From the NCBI RefSeq assembly GCF_900105625.1, contig NZ_FNSD01000001.1, positions 3,906,001-3,970,000 of the forward strand: 64,000 nt of DNA, read 5' to 3'. The translations under genes and the position numbers were made by a program. The notes below the pieces were generated by a model. It had not been told where the DNA came from, did not search any database, and saw only the letters and a program-made list of their open reading frames with translations. Shown here in pieces: positions 63,306 through 64,000 of the stretch. The stretch is from Terriglobus roseus (GTDB taxonomy: Bacteria; Acidobacteriota; Terriglobia; Terriglobales; Acidobacteriaceae). Numbering within the stretch: the first letter of the stretch is position 1; each line of letters starts with the position of its first letter.

Positions 63306-64000
63306 ATGGCGGCGCCGATCAAGCTGAAGTTGCCGGCGACGTCGGCGAACCTGGGACCTGGATTCGATGCGCTTGGACTGGCGATGGACTTTGCGCTGCA
63401 TATCGATGCGCATGAGTCCGAGACTTTTTCAATCAAAGCCACTGGTCGCAACGCCGCGCAATGCGGGGATGTTGCGGACTCACTCGTGCTGGAAACCTAC
63501 CAGAGCGTTCTGACCGGACAGGGGATCGACCCGACACCGATCCACCTCGATCTTCACAACGAGATTCCGCTGGGCATGGGCTGTGGCTCTTCGGCTGCTG
63601 CGCTGGTGGCCGGGGTCTCGCTGGCGTCCCATTTCGGTGGGCTGCACTGGACCAGGGAGCAGATACTGACCGAGGCTTCGCTGCGTGAGGGACATCCCGA
63701 TAACGTTGCAGCCTGCGTGCTGGGCGGCCTTACAGTTTCGAGCATGCTCATGCCCGAAGAGGGGCCAGCGATCATCGATGCGCTCAGCATCGCGGCGCCT
63801 GTCAGCTGGCCTCTGCTCGTCGTGATGCCGGATGCGTCACTGTCTACGAAGAAAGCACGTGCACTGCTACCGGAGACCTACTCGAAGGCCGATGCGATCG
63901 CGAACGTCCAGCGCGTCGCGATGCTGACGGCAGCATTTGCGCAGGGTCGTGGCGATCTGCTGGTACGTGCCATGGACGATCGCATGCATCAGCCCTATCG
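63306..64000 (+). CDS. thrB: homoserine kinase, cut by window end
   Basis: 231 codons visible to the window edge. GHMP kinase: N-terminal IKLKLPATSANLGPGFDALG and ATP loop EIPLGMGCGSSAAALVAGVS, then GHPDNVAACVLGGLTVS. Phosphorylates homoserine, feeding thrC. ATG 63306 is 2 nt after the thrC stop, so the two form an operon. The C-terminal third (about 80 residues) is outside the window. Confidence 0.95.
   Translation, partial: MAAPIKLKLPATSANLGPGFDALGLAMDFALHIDAHESETFSIKATGRNAAQCGDVADSLVLETYQSVLTGQGIDPTPIHLDLHNEIPLGMGCGSSAAALVAGVSLASHFGGLHWTREQILTEASLREGHPDNVAACVLGGLTVSSMLMPEEGPAIIDALSIAAPVSWPLLVVMPDASLSTKKARALLPETYSKADAIANVQRVAMLTAAFAQGRGDLLVRAMDDRMHQPY

Overview
The window is 64 kb of dense, high-GC chromosome, almost certainly from the phylum Acidobacteriota (Terriglobus/Granulicella-like). 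The evidence is family content recognised from memory: a VWFA protein of the acidobacterial type, a TamA/SurA-like/TamB cluster, a BamD-like TPR protein without a lipobox, a mre operon and NtrY/NtrX-like regulators. The cell envelope is diderm. I see no rRNA, tRNA, CRISPR array, prophage or insertion sequence; this is core chromosome with small intergenic repeats.

Layout. 1-3.0 kb (minus): cell-shape operon mreB-mreC-mreD, running into a probable mrdA cut by the window edge. 3-9.6 kb: acyltransferase, alanine dehydrogenase, and an NtrY-like kinase with its AAA+ response regulator. 9.7-14.3 kb: BamD-like protein, rpe, HAD phosphatase, UvrC-like protein without recognisable catalytic centres. 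14.5-21.7 kb: PQQ-type propeller protein, tldD/small zinc protein/pmbA operon, and a DinB-like protein coupled to an unnamed PD-(D/E)XK-type protein. 21.7-33.4 kb: aldo-keto reductase, dus, rpmE, a DnaC-like loader, an OmpA-like protein, pyrG, an AI-2E-family permease and aroK. 33.4-36 kb: an aroK leader region, an ECF sigma factor pair and a MoeB/ThiF protein. 36.2-44.8 kb: tamA/surA-like/tamB. 44.9-55.7 kb: BON protein, ubiA, two stress-type small proteins, pheA, lon, moaD-moaE, VWFA protein, inositol phosphatase, ferredoxin, recO. 55.7-64 kb: DUF885 peptidase, bacilliredoxin, murB, modABC, thrC and the start of thrB.

Genes that work together: outer-membrane biogenesis (bamD-like, tamA, surA-like, tamB, OmpA-like); wall and shape (mre genes, murB); molybdenum metabolism in three separate places (modABC, moaDE, moeB); amino acid synthesis (aroK, pheA, thrCB, ald).

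The most interesting observations are: (1) upstream of aroK, a short frame rich in Phe/Tyr/Trp followed by an intrinsic terminator, which looks like an undescribed aromatic amino acid attenuator; (2) eleven genes that lack a Shine-Dalgarno but have a TAnnnT box 6-10 nt before the start codon, suggesting leaderless transcripts; (3) a MoaD whose C-terminal Gly-Gly is buried by five residues encoded by a repeated leader element; (4) a regulator and a UvrC homologue that each lack defining catalytic or contact residues. All family names come from recognition of the sequence, not from database searches.
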